The notes beneath the pieces are model-generated. The model did no database searches and was not told the origin of the DNA. It was given only the letters and a program-made list of their open reading frames with translations. Both the position numbers and the translations under genes were made by a program. Of a stretch of DNA of 64,000 nucleotides, positions 38,293 through 47,936 are shown piece after piece. Numbering within the stretch: the first letter of the stretch is position 1; every line of letters starts with the position of its first letter. Source of the DNA: Methylobacillus caricis. GTDB lineage: Bacteria; Pseudomonadota; Gammaproteobacteria; Burkholderiales; Methylophilaceae. The stretch spans positions 1,612,001 to 1,676,000 of the forward strand of contig NZ_JAJAVD010000001.1 in NCBI RefSeq assembly GCF_020532705.1, given 5' to 3'.

Positions 38293-40164
38293 TCATGCCT
38301 GCCCAGCAGCCACAATGGCCGCCATTGCTTGATGATCCAAAGGATGACTGAATAAAAATCCTTGGGCAATATCGCAACCCTGCTTACAAAGGAATTGCAA
38401 CTGCACTTGGTTCTCCACTCCCTCGGCAACCACTTCAAGTTTAAGGCTGTGTGCCATCTGTATAGTGGCAATTGTAATCGCAACATCGTCCGAATCATGC
38501 GGAATATCCCGGACAAAACTGCGATCTATTTTCAGTCTGCTCACCGGGAAACGCTTCAAGTATGCCATGGAGGAATACCCCGTTCCAAAATCATCAATGG
38601 AGAGATGAATACCCATGGCTTTCAGCTCCTTCAGGCGTGTAATTGTTGCTTCTGCATCCTCCATCAATACTGTTTCAGTAATTTCAAGCTCCAACAGGTC
38701 TGTATCCATATTGGTTTCTTCAATAATGCTTGTCACGCTCTGCACCAGGGACTCTTGGCGAAACTGTCGGCCTGAAAGGTTGACGCTCATTCTCATCTGA
38801 CCCATGCCCATTGCCTTCCATTGCATGGCCTGCTTGCAGGCTTCTCGCAATACCCATTGTCCAATCGGTACAATCAGGCCTATTTCCTCGGCAATAGGAA
38901 TAAAACTGCTTGGCATCAGCACACCACGTTCAGGATGATGCCAGCGGATCAATGCTTCCATCCCAGTCAGCTTCCGGCTTGGCAATGCCACCTGCGGCTG
39001 GTAATGCAATGCAAACTGGCCTTGTTCCAGTGCAACACGCATCTCACTTTCCAGGGTTAGCCGGTTGGAGCTTTTATGGTGCATTTCCACAGAGAACATC
39101 TGGAAATTGTTCTTTCCCCGACTCTTGGCGTAATACATGGCGGCATCTGCATCCCGCAATAGATGTGCGGCATCCTCGCCATCATAAGGATAGAGGCTGG
39201 CGCCAATGCTGACCCCAACATAAAGGTTACGGTCATTCAATCCTATTGGAACAGCGAGGGCTTCAATAAAGCGGTTGGCAATTGCATGGATATTCTCCAC
39301 CTCTTCACTCTTATCTAGGATCATGGCGAACTCATCCCCACCCACACGATAAATCACATGGCCATGATCCGCTGTCGCCACCATCCTTTGTGCCACCACC
39401 CGCAACAGCATATCGCCGACATCATGGCCCAAGGTGTCATTCACGACCTTGAAGTCGTCAAGATCGAATACCAAGAGAGCCAAGACATTATTATTGCGTT
39501 GCGCCTCATCCAGCAAGGTCTGGAAACGCTGATTAAATGCATACCGATTGAGAAGATGGGTCACCGTATCGTAATTGGCCAGGAATCCGGCTCGCTCTTC
39601 AGCATGGAGTACGGCGCGCTGCAGGCGGCTCAGCAAGGTAGCGGCGGCATATAATGTCACCAGCATGACCATGATGGTCGTGCCAATATACCAAAGCAGC
39701 TGGCGATAGAGCTGCTTGAGGTTGGCCCTGGCATAAAGTACGGCTCGTGGCGCCCCTTTATCCATGACGGGCTGCCAGATCTCAGCTTGCACTAGATTTG
39801 CATCGACAGTGACTTCCTTGATAGACGACATTGCTGTCATCTCTGGCAGCTTCCCCCGGCGGATATACTGAGCCAGAGGCTCCTGATGCGCACCATACAA
39901 TGCCACGACATCAATCTCCGGTGCCGCTGACAAGCTCATGAGCACATCGTTTATCGTTTCATGCTTGCCTGAAGTAATGGCTTGAGAAATATTGCTGGCA
40001 ACAATCTGCATCTGCACCTGCAACTTCTCTGAGAGGCTGTTTTTCAAAGCCGCATACTCTACCAATATCAGGGAAAAGGTGGCTATCAGCAATGCCAGGC
40101 CAACGGCAAGTATATGGACTTTACGTAAGACCGGCGGCATGGATTTATAAGAAGAGGAAGTCAT
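38293..40164 (-). CDS. GGDEF-EAL membrane protein, cyclic di-GMP turnover
   Basis: This 623-residue protein has an N-terminal membrane segment (about 15-38), a periplasmic sensor (CHASE8-like, about 39-150), a second membrane segment (about 156-176), then a GGDEF domain with RVGGDEF and an EAL domain with MEALIRW, VNLSGRQF, EITETVLM, DDFGTGYSS, LKIDRSFV and AEGVE, all the metal-binding and catalytic residues of phosphodiesterases. Both activities may be present. No RxxD inhibitory site precedes the GGDEF motif. It is transcribed alone. Confidence 0.9.
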   Translation of the reverse strand: MTSSSYKSMPPVLRKVHILAVGLALLIATFSLILVEYAALKNSLSEKLQVQMQIVASNISQAITSGKHETINDVLMSLSAAPEIDVVALYGAHQEPLAQYIRRGKLPEMTAMSSIKEVTVDANLVQAEIWQPVMDKGAPRAVLYARANLKQLYRQLLWYIGTTIMVMLVTLYAAATLLSRLQRAVLHAEERAGFLANYDTVTHLLNRYAFNQRFQTLLDEAQRNNNVLALLVFDLDDFKVVNDTLGHDVGDMLLRVVAQRMVATADHGHVIYRVGGDEFAMILDKSEEVENIHAIANRFIEALAVPIGLNDRNLYVGVSIGASLYPYDGEDAAHLLRDADAAMYYAKSRGKNNFQMFSVEMHHKSSNRLTLESEMRVALEQGQFALHYQPQVALPSRKLTGMEALIRWHHPERGVLMPSSFIPIAEEIGLIVPIGQWVLREACKQAMQWKAMGMGQMRMSVNLSGRQFRQESLVQSVTSIIEETNMDTDLLELEITETVLMEDAEATITRLKELKAMGIHLSIDDFGTGYSSMAYLKRFPVSRLKIDRSFVRDIPHDSDDVAITIATIQMAHSLKLEVVAEGVENQVQLQFLCKQGCDIAQGFLFSHPLDHQAMAAIVAAGQA

Positions 40165-40306
40165 TACTTAAGTCGCATTTTTAAATTCTATGGCTATACA
40201 TAGCCTGTACTGGCATCGTCGATGAGTACATATCATGTCGGTTTTATCATAGATACAAACTGGCTATATCACGAGCAGGTGCTCGCATCCCGCCAGCCGA
40301 ACCGGC

Positions 40307-41101
40307 TCAGACTGCAACAGGCGCCTTGATTGCAGGGTGCGACTGATAATTTTCCAATGTAAAATCTTCATAGTGAAAACTGAAAATATCTTTCACATCT
40401 GGATTAATGTGCATGCTAGGTAATGGGAAAGGCTCACGCGAAAGCTGCTCTTTCACTTGATCCACATGATTGAGGTAGATGTGGGCATCGCCCAGAGTAT
40501 GTACAAAATCCCCCGGCCTGAGACCGCAAACCTGGGCCACCATCATGGTGAGCAAGGCGTAAGAAGCAATATTGAACGGCACCCCGAGAAAAATATCTGC
40601 GCTGCGCTGATAAAGCTGGCATGACAGTTTGCCTTCGGCGACATAGAACTGGAAAAAAGCATGGCACGGCGGGAGTTTCATTTGGTCAACATCCGCCACG
40701 TTCCATGCCGACACAATAATACGGCGTGAGTCTGGATTGCTCTTGAGGGTATTCACTACCTGGCTGATCTGGTCTATATGGCTGCCATCCGGTTTGGGCC
40801 AGTTACGCCATTGATAGCCGTACACAGGGCCCAGATTGCCATTTTCATCAGCCCATTCATCCCAGATACTGACGCCGTTTTCCTTGAGGTAGGCAATATT
40901 GGTGCTGCCCTGCAGGAACCAGAGCAGCTCATGGATAATGGACTTAAGATGGACTTTCTTGGTGGTCAGCAACGGAAAGCCCTGTTCCAGATTAAATCGC
41001 ATCTGGTAGCCGAATACGGATAACGTGCCGGTACCGGTACGGTCTTCCTTCTTGTGGCCTTGCTCCAGTACGTGGCGCATCAAGTCGTGATAGACCTTCA
41101 T
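40307..41101 (-). CDS. thyA: Thymidylate synthase
   Basis: The 264-residue enzyme methylates dUMP using methylenetetrahydrofolate. The catalytic Cys lies in [12 protein letters not shown] (about residues 143-154); [20 protein letters not shown] and [12 protein letters not shown] follow. The length matches the E. coli enzyme. It lies just downstream of thrC with 12 bases between, so it may be read from the hom-thrC transcript. Confidence 0.97.
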   Translation of the reverse strand: MKVYHDLMRHVLEQGHKKEDRTGTGTLSVFGYQMRFNLEQGFPLLTTKKVHLKSIIHELLWFLQGSTNIAYLKENGVSIWDEWADENGNLGPVYGYQWRNWPKPDGSHIDQISQVVNTLKSNPDSRRIIVSAWNVADVDQMKLPPCHAFFQFYVAEGKLSCQLYQRSADIFLGVPFNIASYALLTMMVAQVCGLRPGDFVHTLGDAHIYLNHVDQVKEQLSREPFPLPSMHINPDVKDIFSFHYEDFTLENYQSHPAIKAPVAV

Positions 41102-41113
41102 TCCATCTCCCGA

Positions 41114-42544
41114 TTATTTAGTATGAGCAACAATAAACTGCTTGATGGCAGCAATATCTGCATCCATCACCTCAAACCGCTGCGGCAGGCTTTCCAGGCC
41201 CTCAAGGCTTGCCGGGCGCTCTGGCTTCTCACCTAGCGCCTCGATAATCGCATCTTCAAATTTTGCCGGCAGTGCAGTCTCCAATACCAGCATTGGTATA
41301 TTTTCCTCGAGATGTTCCAAGGCCACTTTGAGGCCATCCGCAGTGTGCGTATCAATTGTGACATTATATTGATCACGTATGGTCTTGATCGTCTGCATAC
41401 GATGGGCATGATTGCTGCTTCCCGAAACAAAGCCGTAATCCGCTACTTTCTCAAACAGGCCATCAGCATTCAGGTCAAATGCACCGCCTGCATCCACCTG
41501 CTTCCATAGCTCACGTACCTTGGCGCCATCACGGCCTACCAGGTCGAACACAAAGCGCTCGAAATTGGAAGCCTTGGAGATGTCCATGGATGGGCTGGAG
41601 GTGTGATAGGTGTTTGCAGCACCTCGGGGACGATAAATCCCGGTACGGAAGAACTCGTCCAGCACGTCGTTCTCATTGGTAGCCACTACTAGCTTGGCTA
41701 CCGGCAAGCCCATCATGCGGGCAATATGGCCAGCACAGACGTTGCCGAAATTACCCGAAGGCACGGCAAAGCTGACTTTCTGGCTATTATCGCTGGTCAC
41801 CGCGAAATACCCCTTGAAGTAATACACCACCTGCGCTGCAACGCGGGCCCAGTTGATGGAATTGACTGCGCCTATCCTGTTCTCGGCCTTGAATGCATGG
41901 TCATTGGATACCGCCTTGACGATATCCTGGCAGTCGTCGAATACGCCCTTGACCGCAATATTGAATATGTTGTCATCTTGCAGGCTAAACATTTGGGCGG
42001 TCTGAAACCGGCTCATCTTATGGTGGGGCGAAAGCATGAATACATTCACGCCCTGCTTGCCGCGCATGGCGTATTCAGCAGCCGATCCGGTATCGCCGGA
42101 GGTCGCTCCAAGAATATTGGTGATCTGGCCCTTTTTGGCCAGTACATACTCAAACAGGTTGCCAAGCAACTGCATCGCTATATCCTTGAACGCCAGCGTA
42201 GGTCCATTGGAAAGCGAAAGCAGGTAAAGGTCTTTTTCCAGCTTCAGTACCGGCGTGATATCTTCCGCACTCTGGCCTGGACGCGCATAGGCATAGACGT
42301 CTGCACGGTAGGTCTTGTCAACAATGGCACGCAGGTCTGCCGCAGGGATGTCATCAATCAGCCGTGACAACAATGTAAATGCAAGATCGCGATAATTCAT
42401 GCCACGCATGGCATCCAGGTCCGCTGTACTGAACTGCGGATAACTTTCCGGCAGGTAAAGGCCGCCATCAGGAGCCAGGCCGCCCAGCAGGATTTCAGTG
42501 AAACTGAGAGCGGGCGATTGCCCGCGGGTGGAAATGTATTTCAT
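41114..42544 (-). CDS. thrC: Threonine synthase
   Basis: This 476-residue PLP enzyme turns phosphohomoserine into threonine. The PLP lysine is in LAFKDIAMQLLGNLF (about residues 107-121), preceded by the LSNGPT loop; GATSGDTGSAAEYAMRG and FAVPSGNFGNVCAGHIA are further conserved blocks. It is the long threonine synthase form. It follows hom after 61 bases. Confidence 0.97.
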   Translation of the reverse strand: MKYISTRGQSPALSFTEILLGGLAPDGGLYLPESYPQFSTADLDAMRGMNYRDLAFTLLSRLIDDIPAADLRAIVDKTYRADVYAYARPGQSAEDITPVLKLEKDLYLLSLSNGPTLAFKDIAMQLLGNLFEYVLAKKGQITNILGATSGDTGSAAEYAMRGKQGVNVFMLSPHHKMSRFQTAQMFSLQDDNIFNIAVKGVFDDCQDIVKAVSNDHAFKAENRIGAVNSINWARVAAQVVYYFKGYFAVTSDNSQKVSFAVPSGNFGNVCAGHIARMMGLPVAKLVVATNENDVLDEFFRTGIYRPRGAANTYHTSSPSMDISKASNFERFVFDLVGRDGAKVRELWKQVDAGGAFDLNADGLFEKVADYGFVSGSSNHAHRMQTIKTIRDQYNVTIDTHTADGLKVALEHLEENIPMLVLETALPAKFEDAIIEALGEKPERPASLEGLESLPQRFEVMDADIAAIKQFIVAHTK

Positions 42545-42605
42545 CGCAAACTAGGCAAGGCATGCAGGTTCAACAATATCTCCATGCTTTGCAACCCTTT
42601 CTTCA

Positions 42606-43919
42606 TTATCGGCTCAACTCTTCCATACGCAGGCGCGTGACCTTGCCTGTCACCGCATCCAGCGCTTCAATCTCGGTGATGGCAGCATCCATGTTCTTTT
42701 CTACTGTGACGTGGGTCAGGATAATGATATCTGCCTGGTCCTCGCCTTCCTGTGGTTCTTTCTGGATCATGGCATCTATGGATATCTGGCGGTCACCCAG
42801 AATACGCGTGATATCGGCCAGCACACCCGGTTTATCCACTACGCGCAGGCGCAGGTAGTAAGCACTGCTCACCTCGCCAATCGGCAGTATGGGAAGATCC
42901 ACCAGCTGGTCGGGCTGGAAAGCCAGATGAGGAACACGCTGGTGTGCATCAACCGTGTGGGTACGCGTCACATCGACAATATCAGCCACCACAGCACTGG
43001 CCGTAGGCTCGGCGCCAGCGCCAGCGCCATAGTAAAGTGTAGGGCCAACAGCATCGCCCTTCACCAGCACTGCATTCATGGCGCCATTGACGTTGGCAAT
43101 CAAGCGTTTTTCCGGGATCAGGGTCGGGTGTACGCGTAGCTCCACGCCTTTGTCTGTGCGCTTGGTAATCCCCAGCAGCTTGACGCGATAGCCCAACTCC
43201 TCGGCATAGCGAATATCAACAGCAGCAAGCTTGCTGATTCCCTCGACATAGGCCTTGTCAAACTGCATGGGGATACCAAAGCCGATCGCGGCCAGAATCA
43301 TGAGTTTATGAGCGGCGTCCACTCCTTCGACATCAAAGGTAGGATCTGCCTCGGCATAACCCAGGCGCTGCGCTTCCTTGAGCACATCGGCAAAGGCCAA
43401 ACCTTTCTCGCGCATTTCTGACAGAATGAAGTTTGTCGTGCCATTGATAATGCCGGCAATCCACTCGATACGATTGGCTGCCAGGCCCTCACGCACAGCC
43501 TTGATGATGGGAATGCCACCAGCAACCGCAGCCTCGAAAGCCACAATCACGCCCTTCTTCTGTGCGGCAGCAAAAATCTCGTTACCATGCAGGGCAATCA
43601 AGGCCTTGTTGGCAGTGACAACATGCTTGCCGTTTTCTATAGCCTTGAGCACCAGGTCCTTGGCCACGGTATAACCGCCAATCAATTCCACCACGATATC
43701 AATGGCAGGATCAGTGACTATGGCAAATGCATCATCTGTCACATCGGCCTTGCCACCGGTGACCTCACGGGCCAACTCCAGATTACGGTCCGCAACGCGG
43801 GTAATTTGAATAGGACGGCCGGCACGACGGGCAATTTCTTCCTGATTACGGGTAAGGACGGTATAGGTGCCACCACCGACAGTGCCGATGCCAAGCAAAC
43901 CAACATTGATGGGTTTCAT
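42606..43919 (-). CDS. hom: Homoserine dehydrogenase with ACT domain
   Basis: The 437-residue enzyme reduces aspartate semialdehyde to homoserine. It has the coenzyme motif GLLGIGTVGGGTY (about residues 7-19), the catalytic-domain blocks VTANKALIA and GIINGTTNFIL, and a C-terminal ACT domain (about 350-430, beginning YYLRLRVVDKPGVLADI) for feedback by threonine. It heads the leftward hom-thrC unit, and an aminotransferase gene lies 52 bases before it. Confidence 0.97.
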   Translation of the reverse strand: MKPINVGLLGIGTVGGGTYTVLTRNQEEIARRAGRPIQITRVADRNLELAREVTGGKADVTDDAFAIVTDPAIDIVVELIGGYTVAKDLVLKAIENGKHVVTANKALIALHGNEIFAAAQKKGVIVAFEAAVAGGIPIIKAVREGLAANRIEWIAGIINGTTNFILSEMREKGLAFADVLKEAQRLGYAEADPTFDVEGVDAAHKLMILAAIGFGIPMQFDKAYVEGISKLAAVDIRYAEELGYRVKLLGITKRTDKGVELRVHPTLIPEKRLIANVNGAMNAVLVKGDAVGPTLYYGAGAGAEPTASAVVADIVDVTRTHTVDAHQRVPHLAFQPDQLVDLPILPIGEVSSAYYLRLRVVDKPGVLADITRILGDRQISIDAMIQKEPQEGEDQADIIILTHVTVEKNMDAAITEIEALDAVTGKVTRLRMEELSR

Positions 43920-43971
43920 TCAGTTTCCAGCTCTCTTGCTTTTTTCAAACGGTAATCAGCACAGCCTGCGA

Positions 43972-45246
43972 TCAAGCCTGCACGCTATGCTGTTTTGTCT
44001 CTTTCTTCTCAACCAGCGCGATAGTGCTGTGCTGCTTGCGGTAATTTTCCAGGAAGCGTGCAATCCGGGTAAAAGCTTCAGTCAGGTCATCCAGATTGGG
44101 CAGAAACACTACACGGAAATGGTCAGGTGAATGCCAGTTAAAGCCTGTACCTTGGACCAGCAGGACTTTTTCCTCCAGCAACAAGTCAAGGATGAACTGC
44201 TGGTCATCCTTGATCGGGTATATCTTGGGATCCAGGCGCGCAAACAGGTACAAACCTGCCTTGGGCTTGACGCAGCTGACACCTGGAATTTCCGTAAGCA
44301 TCCTGTAAGCGAGATCTCGCTGCTTGCATAGCCTGCCAGTAGGCGCCACCAGATCATCTATGCTTTGATAGCCGCCCAGCGCAGTCTGTATCGCCAGTTG
44401 CCCTGGCACATTGGCACACAGGCGCATGGAGGCCAGCATATTGAGGCCCTCGATATAATCTGCGGCATGACGCTTTTCCCCTGAGATAACCAGCCAGCCG
44501 GCACGGTAGCCACAGGTCCGGTAATTCTTTGACAAGCCGTTAAAGGTCACAAACAGCACATCATCCGCCAGCGAAGCAATCGAGGTGTGCGTATTGCCGT
44601 CGTACAACACCTTGTCGTAGATTTCGTCTGCAAAAATCACTAGGCCATGGTGGCGGGCAATCTCTATGATGCCCTCCAGTATTTCGCGCGGATATAGGGC
44701 GCCTGTCGGATTGTTCGGGTTGATCAGCACGATACCGCGTGTATTCGCGGTAATCTTGTTCTCCATATCCTGGAGGTCAGGCAGCCAACCGGTTTGCTCG
44801 TCACAGAGATAGTGGCGTGCAGCGCCTCCGGCCAGGGTCACGGCCGCAGTCCACAGCGGATAATCTGGCATGGGCACCAGCACCTGGTCGCCATTGTTCA
44901 GCAATGCCTGCATCGCCATCACGATCAGTTCGGAAACACCGTTGCCTATGATGATGTCATCAATGTGTACACCACGAATGTTCTTCTGCTGGGTGTAATG
45001 CATGATGGCCTTGCGCGCCGCAAACAACCCCTTGGAATCCGTGTACCCTGAAGCGGCATCCATGTTGCGGATCACGTCCTGCAGGATTTCCTCCGGGGCT
45101 TCAAAACCGAATGGCGCCGGGTTGCCGATATTGAGCTTGATAATGCGGTGGCCCTCCTCTTCCATTTCCTTCGCTCGCGCCAATACCGGGCCGCGAATGT
45201 CGTAGCACACGTTATTGAGCTTGCTGGATTTGGCAATGGGTTGCAT
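43972..45246 (-). CDS. Pyridoxal phosphate aminotransferase, AlaA-type
   Basis: This 424-residue class I/II aminotransferase resembles the alanine-forming AlaA family: IRGPVLARAKEMEEEGH near residue 18, LNIGNPAPFGFEAPEEI near 40-55, NPNNPTGALYPREIL in the centre and the PLP lysine in FNGLSKNYRTCGYRAGW (Lys near residue 245). It is upstream of hom on the same strand, a neighbourhood often seen in Betaproteobacteria, where it supports alanine or other amino acid synthesis feeding the threonine branch. Confidence 0.9.
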   Translation of the reverse strand: MQPIAKSSKLNNVCYDIRGPVLARAKEMEEEGHRIIKLNIGNPAPFGFEAPEEILQDVIRNMDAASGYTDSKGLFAARKAIMHYTQQKNIRGVHIDDIIIGNGVSELIVMAMQALLNNGDQVLVPMPDYPLWTAAVTLAGGAARHYLCDEQTGWLPDLQDMENKITANTRGIVLINPNNPTGALYPREILEGIIEIARHHGLVIFADEIYDKVLYDGNTHTSIASLADDVLFVTFNGLSKNYRTCGYRAGWLVISGEKRHAADYIEGLNMLASMRLCANVPGQLAIQTALGGYQSIDDLVAPTGRLCKQRDLAYRMLTEIPGVSCVKPKAGLYLFARLDPKIYPIKDDQQFILDLLLEEKVLLVQGTGFNWHSPDHFRVVFLPNLDDLTEAFTRIARFLENYRKQHSTIALVEKKETKQHSVQA

Positions 45247-45374
45247 GGTTGGCCCGCTAAATTCGGATTGGAAAAATGTGCTATCTTACCTTGAGTTGAC
45301 ATGCAATTGAAGGGTAATCCTCAAGTGCCGCTTTGTTCCATCCGCTTTAATTTTCAAGACAAAACACTCTGGAT

Positions 45375-45743
45375 ATGAAATTACATCTGACACAGGCTGC
45401 CGGAAGCCAACTAATTACCGGCTATGGTGACCACTGGGTAGAAGTCAATCATGCAAAACACAGCGGCAGCATTATCGTGCTGCCTGCCGTCCTGATTGAG
45501 CACTGGGATGTAAAGAGTTTCGACAGCCTGGCTCCCGAACATTTCAGCCAGCTCATTGCCCTCAAGCCGGAAGTCATCCTGCTCGGCACCGGCAGTACGC
45601 ATCGATTCCTGCACCCTCGCATCAGCCATCAGCTTATAGAAGCCGGAATCAGTATCGAATGCATGACTACGGCAGCCGCCTGCCGCACCTATAATATCCT
45701 GATGGCAGAAGGCCGGCATGTGGCGGCGGCCCTGATTATCTAA
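45375..45743 (+). CDS. Mth938-domain (DUF498) protein
   Basis: The 122-residue protein matches the Mth938/Xcc1710-like fold: strand-rich N-terminus, then ALKPEVILLGTGSTHRFLHP (about residues 58-77) with the GTG turn, and AAACRTYNILMAEGRHVAAALI at the C-terminus. Function is not established. It is divergent from the aminotransferase gene with 128 bases between and is followed by ccoG after 132 bases. Confidence 0.88.
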   Translation: MKLHLTQAAGSQLITGYGDHWVEVNHAKHSGSIIVLPAVLIEHWDVKSFDSLAPEHFSQLIALKPEVILLGTGSTHRFLHPRISHQLIEAGISIECMTTAAACRTYNILMAEGRHVAAALII

Positions 45744-45875
45744 CCATACAATAAAACCCATACACATCAATAGCCAGCATCAATCTGATACGGTTTTTTT
45801 AATCATATCTGAATCTGTATTAATTCTCGCCACGCCCCCATTATTTGCATAGCATCATAAATCTCAGGAATTGCT

Positions 45876-47291
45876 ATGCAAGCAGAAGCCGCTTTATCCA
45901 GCCATACCAGCGTACGCAAGGTCATTCCCATCATCCCTTACAGCGTCAAGGGACGTTACCGGAATGTAAAATCCATTATTCTCAACATCGCATTCGCCAT
46001 ATATTTTTTCTTGCCGTGGATGCCATGGGAGAATGATTCGGGTGCCGGACAGGCTATATTGCTGGATATACAGCATTCGCGCTTTTATATATTCAACCTG
46101 GTGTTATTCCCGCAAGACCTGATGGTACTGCTAGGCATCTTGGTGTTTGCAGCCATCCTGCTGTTTGTCTCCGCCGCCATGTTTGGCCGCATCTTCTGCG
46201 GTTTTTTCTGCTTCCAGACCTTATGGACCGATGCATTCCGCTTTATCGAAAAATGGATACAGGGTGAAGCCCAGGCACAGAAACGGCTGCGCAATGCCCC
46301 ATGGAGCGCAAAGAAAATTGCACTGATAGCCAGCACTCATGCTTTGTGGTTGCTGCTATCCTTTGCCACCGCCCTCACCTTTACCCTCTACTTTGCAGAT
46401 GCCGGCAAGCTGCTCGGTGATATTTTTGCAGGACAAGCGGCAATTGCAGCCTATATCACCATTTCTGTATTGACCTCTACCACTTATGTGGCAGCCGGCT
46501 TTGCACGTGAGGACATCTGTTTCGTGGCCTGCCCTTACGGCAAGTTCCAGGGCGTCATGCAGGATCCTTCCACCGTGACCGTTATCTACGACCGTGCACG
46601 AGGTGAAGGCGTCAAGGGCCGCCAGGCACCAACCGCCCAGCTAAAGACTCCGCAATCCCGTCAGGAGCAGGAGTTTGGCGATTGCATAGACTGCAACTAC
46701 TGCGTCAATGTCTGCCCAACCGGGGTGGATATACGCAAGGGCTTCCAGATCGGCTGCATCTCCTGCGGACTGTGTGTCGATGCCTGCAACAACATCATGG
46801 ACTCCGTCAAGCTGCCCAGGGGGTTGATCCGCTTTGACCGCGATGAAAATATCAAGGAAACCGATCAGGGTATGAAACGATGGTCCAGAATCAAGCGTGG
46901 GGGCTATATGAGCATGCTCGCAGCAAGCGCCATCTTCACCTGGCACCTTGCCAGTTCACTTGAGCCCTATACCGCAATTGTCGAGCAGGGAAGGCAGCCG
47001 CTCGTGACCCAGCTTTCCGATGGTAGCCTACGTAACCGTTATCAGGTACGCATCACCAACAAAACCGGTGAAAGGGAAACCTATCACATCCAAACCAGCG
47101 GCCTGCCTGAAGGCAGCTTCAGGGGCTGGCAGCGCATTGTGGTGCCGGCGGGAAAATCCTACACCAGTGATTTCAGTGTATCCCTTGCAGGACCCATGGC
47201 TGCTCGCACCAATCGTTTCAGCCTCACCATCACACCAGAAAAACAGCCCGGAGCAGCCAAGACGCAGGAAATGAGCTTCTTTGCAAAATAA
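45876..47291 (+). CDS. ccoG: Cytochrome oxidase accessory protein CcoG (RdxA/FixG)
   Basis: The 471-residue protein is a membrane copper reductase involved in maturing cbb3-type oxidases. It has about five membrane segments (about residues 30-48, 78-100, 150-172, 182-205, 338-356), a GRIFCGFFC block, two 4Fe-4S motifs (CIDCNYCVNVCP and CISCGLCVDAC) between them, and a C-terminal periplasmic IG-like domain. A AGGAATT ribosome site precedes the ATG. The ccoNOP genes are not in this window. Confidence 0.95.
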   Translation: MQAEAALSSHTSVRKVIPIIPYSVKGRYRNVKSIILNIAFAIYFFLPWMPWENDSGAGQAILLDIQHSRFYIFNLVLFPQDLMVLLGILVFAAILLFVSAAMFGRIFCGFFCFQTLWTDAFRFIEKWIQGEAQAQKRLRNAPWSAKKIALIASTHALWLLLSFATALTFTLYFADAGKLLGDIFAGQAAIAAYITISVLTSTTYVAAGFAREDICFVACPYGKFQGVMQDPSTVTVIYDRARGEGVKGRQAPTAQLKTPQSRQEQEFGDCIDCNYCVNVCPTGVDIRKGFQIGCISCGLCVDACNNIMDSVKLPRGLIRFDRDENIKETDQGMKRWSRIKRGGYMSMLAASAIFTWHLASSLEPYTAIVEQGRQPLVTQLSDGSLRNRYQVRITNKTGERETYHIQTSGLPEGSFRGWQRIVVPAGKSYTSDFSVSLAGPMAARTNRFSLTITPEKQPGAAKTQEMSFFAK

Positions 47292-47338
47292 ACTTCCGTT
47301 AACGTTCTCTCGCACTTCAGCCTTGAAACCACTCTTTA

Positions 47339-47845
47339 TTACCAGTACTTCGGATACTTGGCTTTGCGAGAGATGTTGTTGTAAATGAGAGCCACCAGAA
47401 CGATCAATAGAGAGCCAAATAATGTGGGGAAAATCAGAAAATTCCAGCCTGGAAGGATGAGAAAAACAATCACAGGATTGGAGCCAGCAGGCGGATGTGT
47501 GGTCCTGGTGTACATCATCAATGCTATAGCAGTTGCTACCGCTAGCGCCAATGACCACCAATGAAACCCGAATATGCTCAAAAACAACAGGCCGATCAAT
47601 GAGCTGAGGACATGGCCCAAGACAACGTTTCTGGGCTGGGCAAATGGCAAATCAGGATAACCAAAAACTAGGACGCAACTGGCGCCAAAAGAGCCAAGCA
47701 CCAGAGTGGTAGCAAATGCATCCGAAAGTATCGCAACCACGGCAATTGCCAGGAATCCGCCCAACCAGGCCAAAGCAATGGCTTGATTGCCAGGACGTAC
47801 GGGCAGGTCCGCACCGTCGCCTTTCAGTTTTTGAATAAGAGACAA
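47339..47845 (-). CDS. HPP-family membrane protein
   Basis: The 168-residue protein has four hydrophobic helices and the family signature TRTTHPPAGSNPVI (about residues 113-126). HPP proteins have been linked to nitrite or other small-anion handling, but the role here is unknown. It lies downstream of the formate dehydrogenase gene on the same strand, yet a strong terminator separates them, so it probably has its own promoter. Confidence 0.88.
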   Translation of the reverse strand: MSLIQKLKGDGADLPVRPGNQAIALAWLGGFLAIAVVAILSDAFATTLVLGSFGASCVLVFGYPDLPFAQPRNVVLGHVLSSLIGLLFLSIFGFHWWSLALAVATAIALMMYTRTTHPPAGSNPVIVFLILPGWNFLIFPTLFGSLLIVLVALIYNNISRKAKYPKYW

Positions 47846-47867
47846 GATAACTCCTTCATGCTATGCA

Positions 47868-47905
47868 AAAAAACAGGCAATACCAACACTGTATTGCCTG
47901 TTTTC
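47868..47905 (-). terminator. Terminator after formate dehydrogenase
   Basis: AAAACAGGCAATA pairs with TATTGCCTGTTTT across a nine-base loop, and the reverse strand continues in a run of T. It ends the leftward fdh gene. Confidence 0.92.
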
Positions 47906-47936
47906 ATTCAAATTGAACAAAGTAAATTCAAGAGCG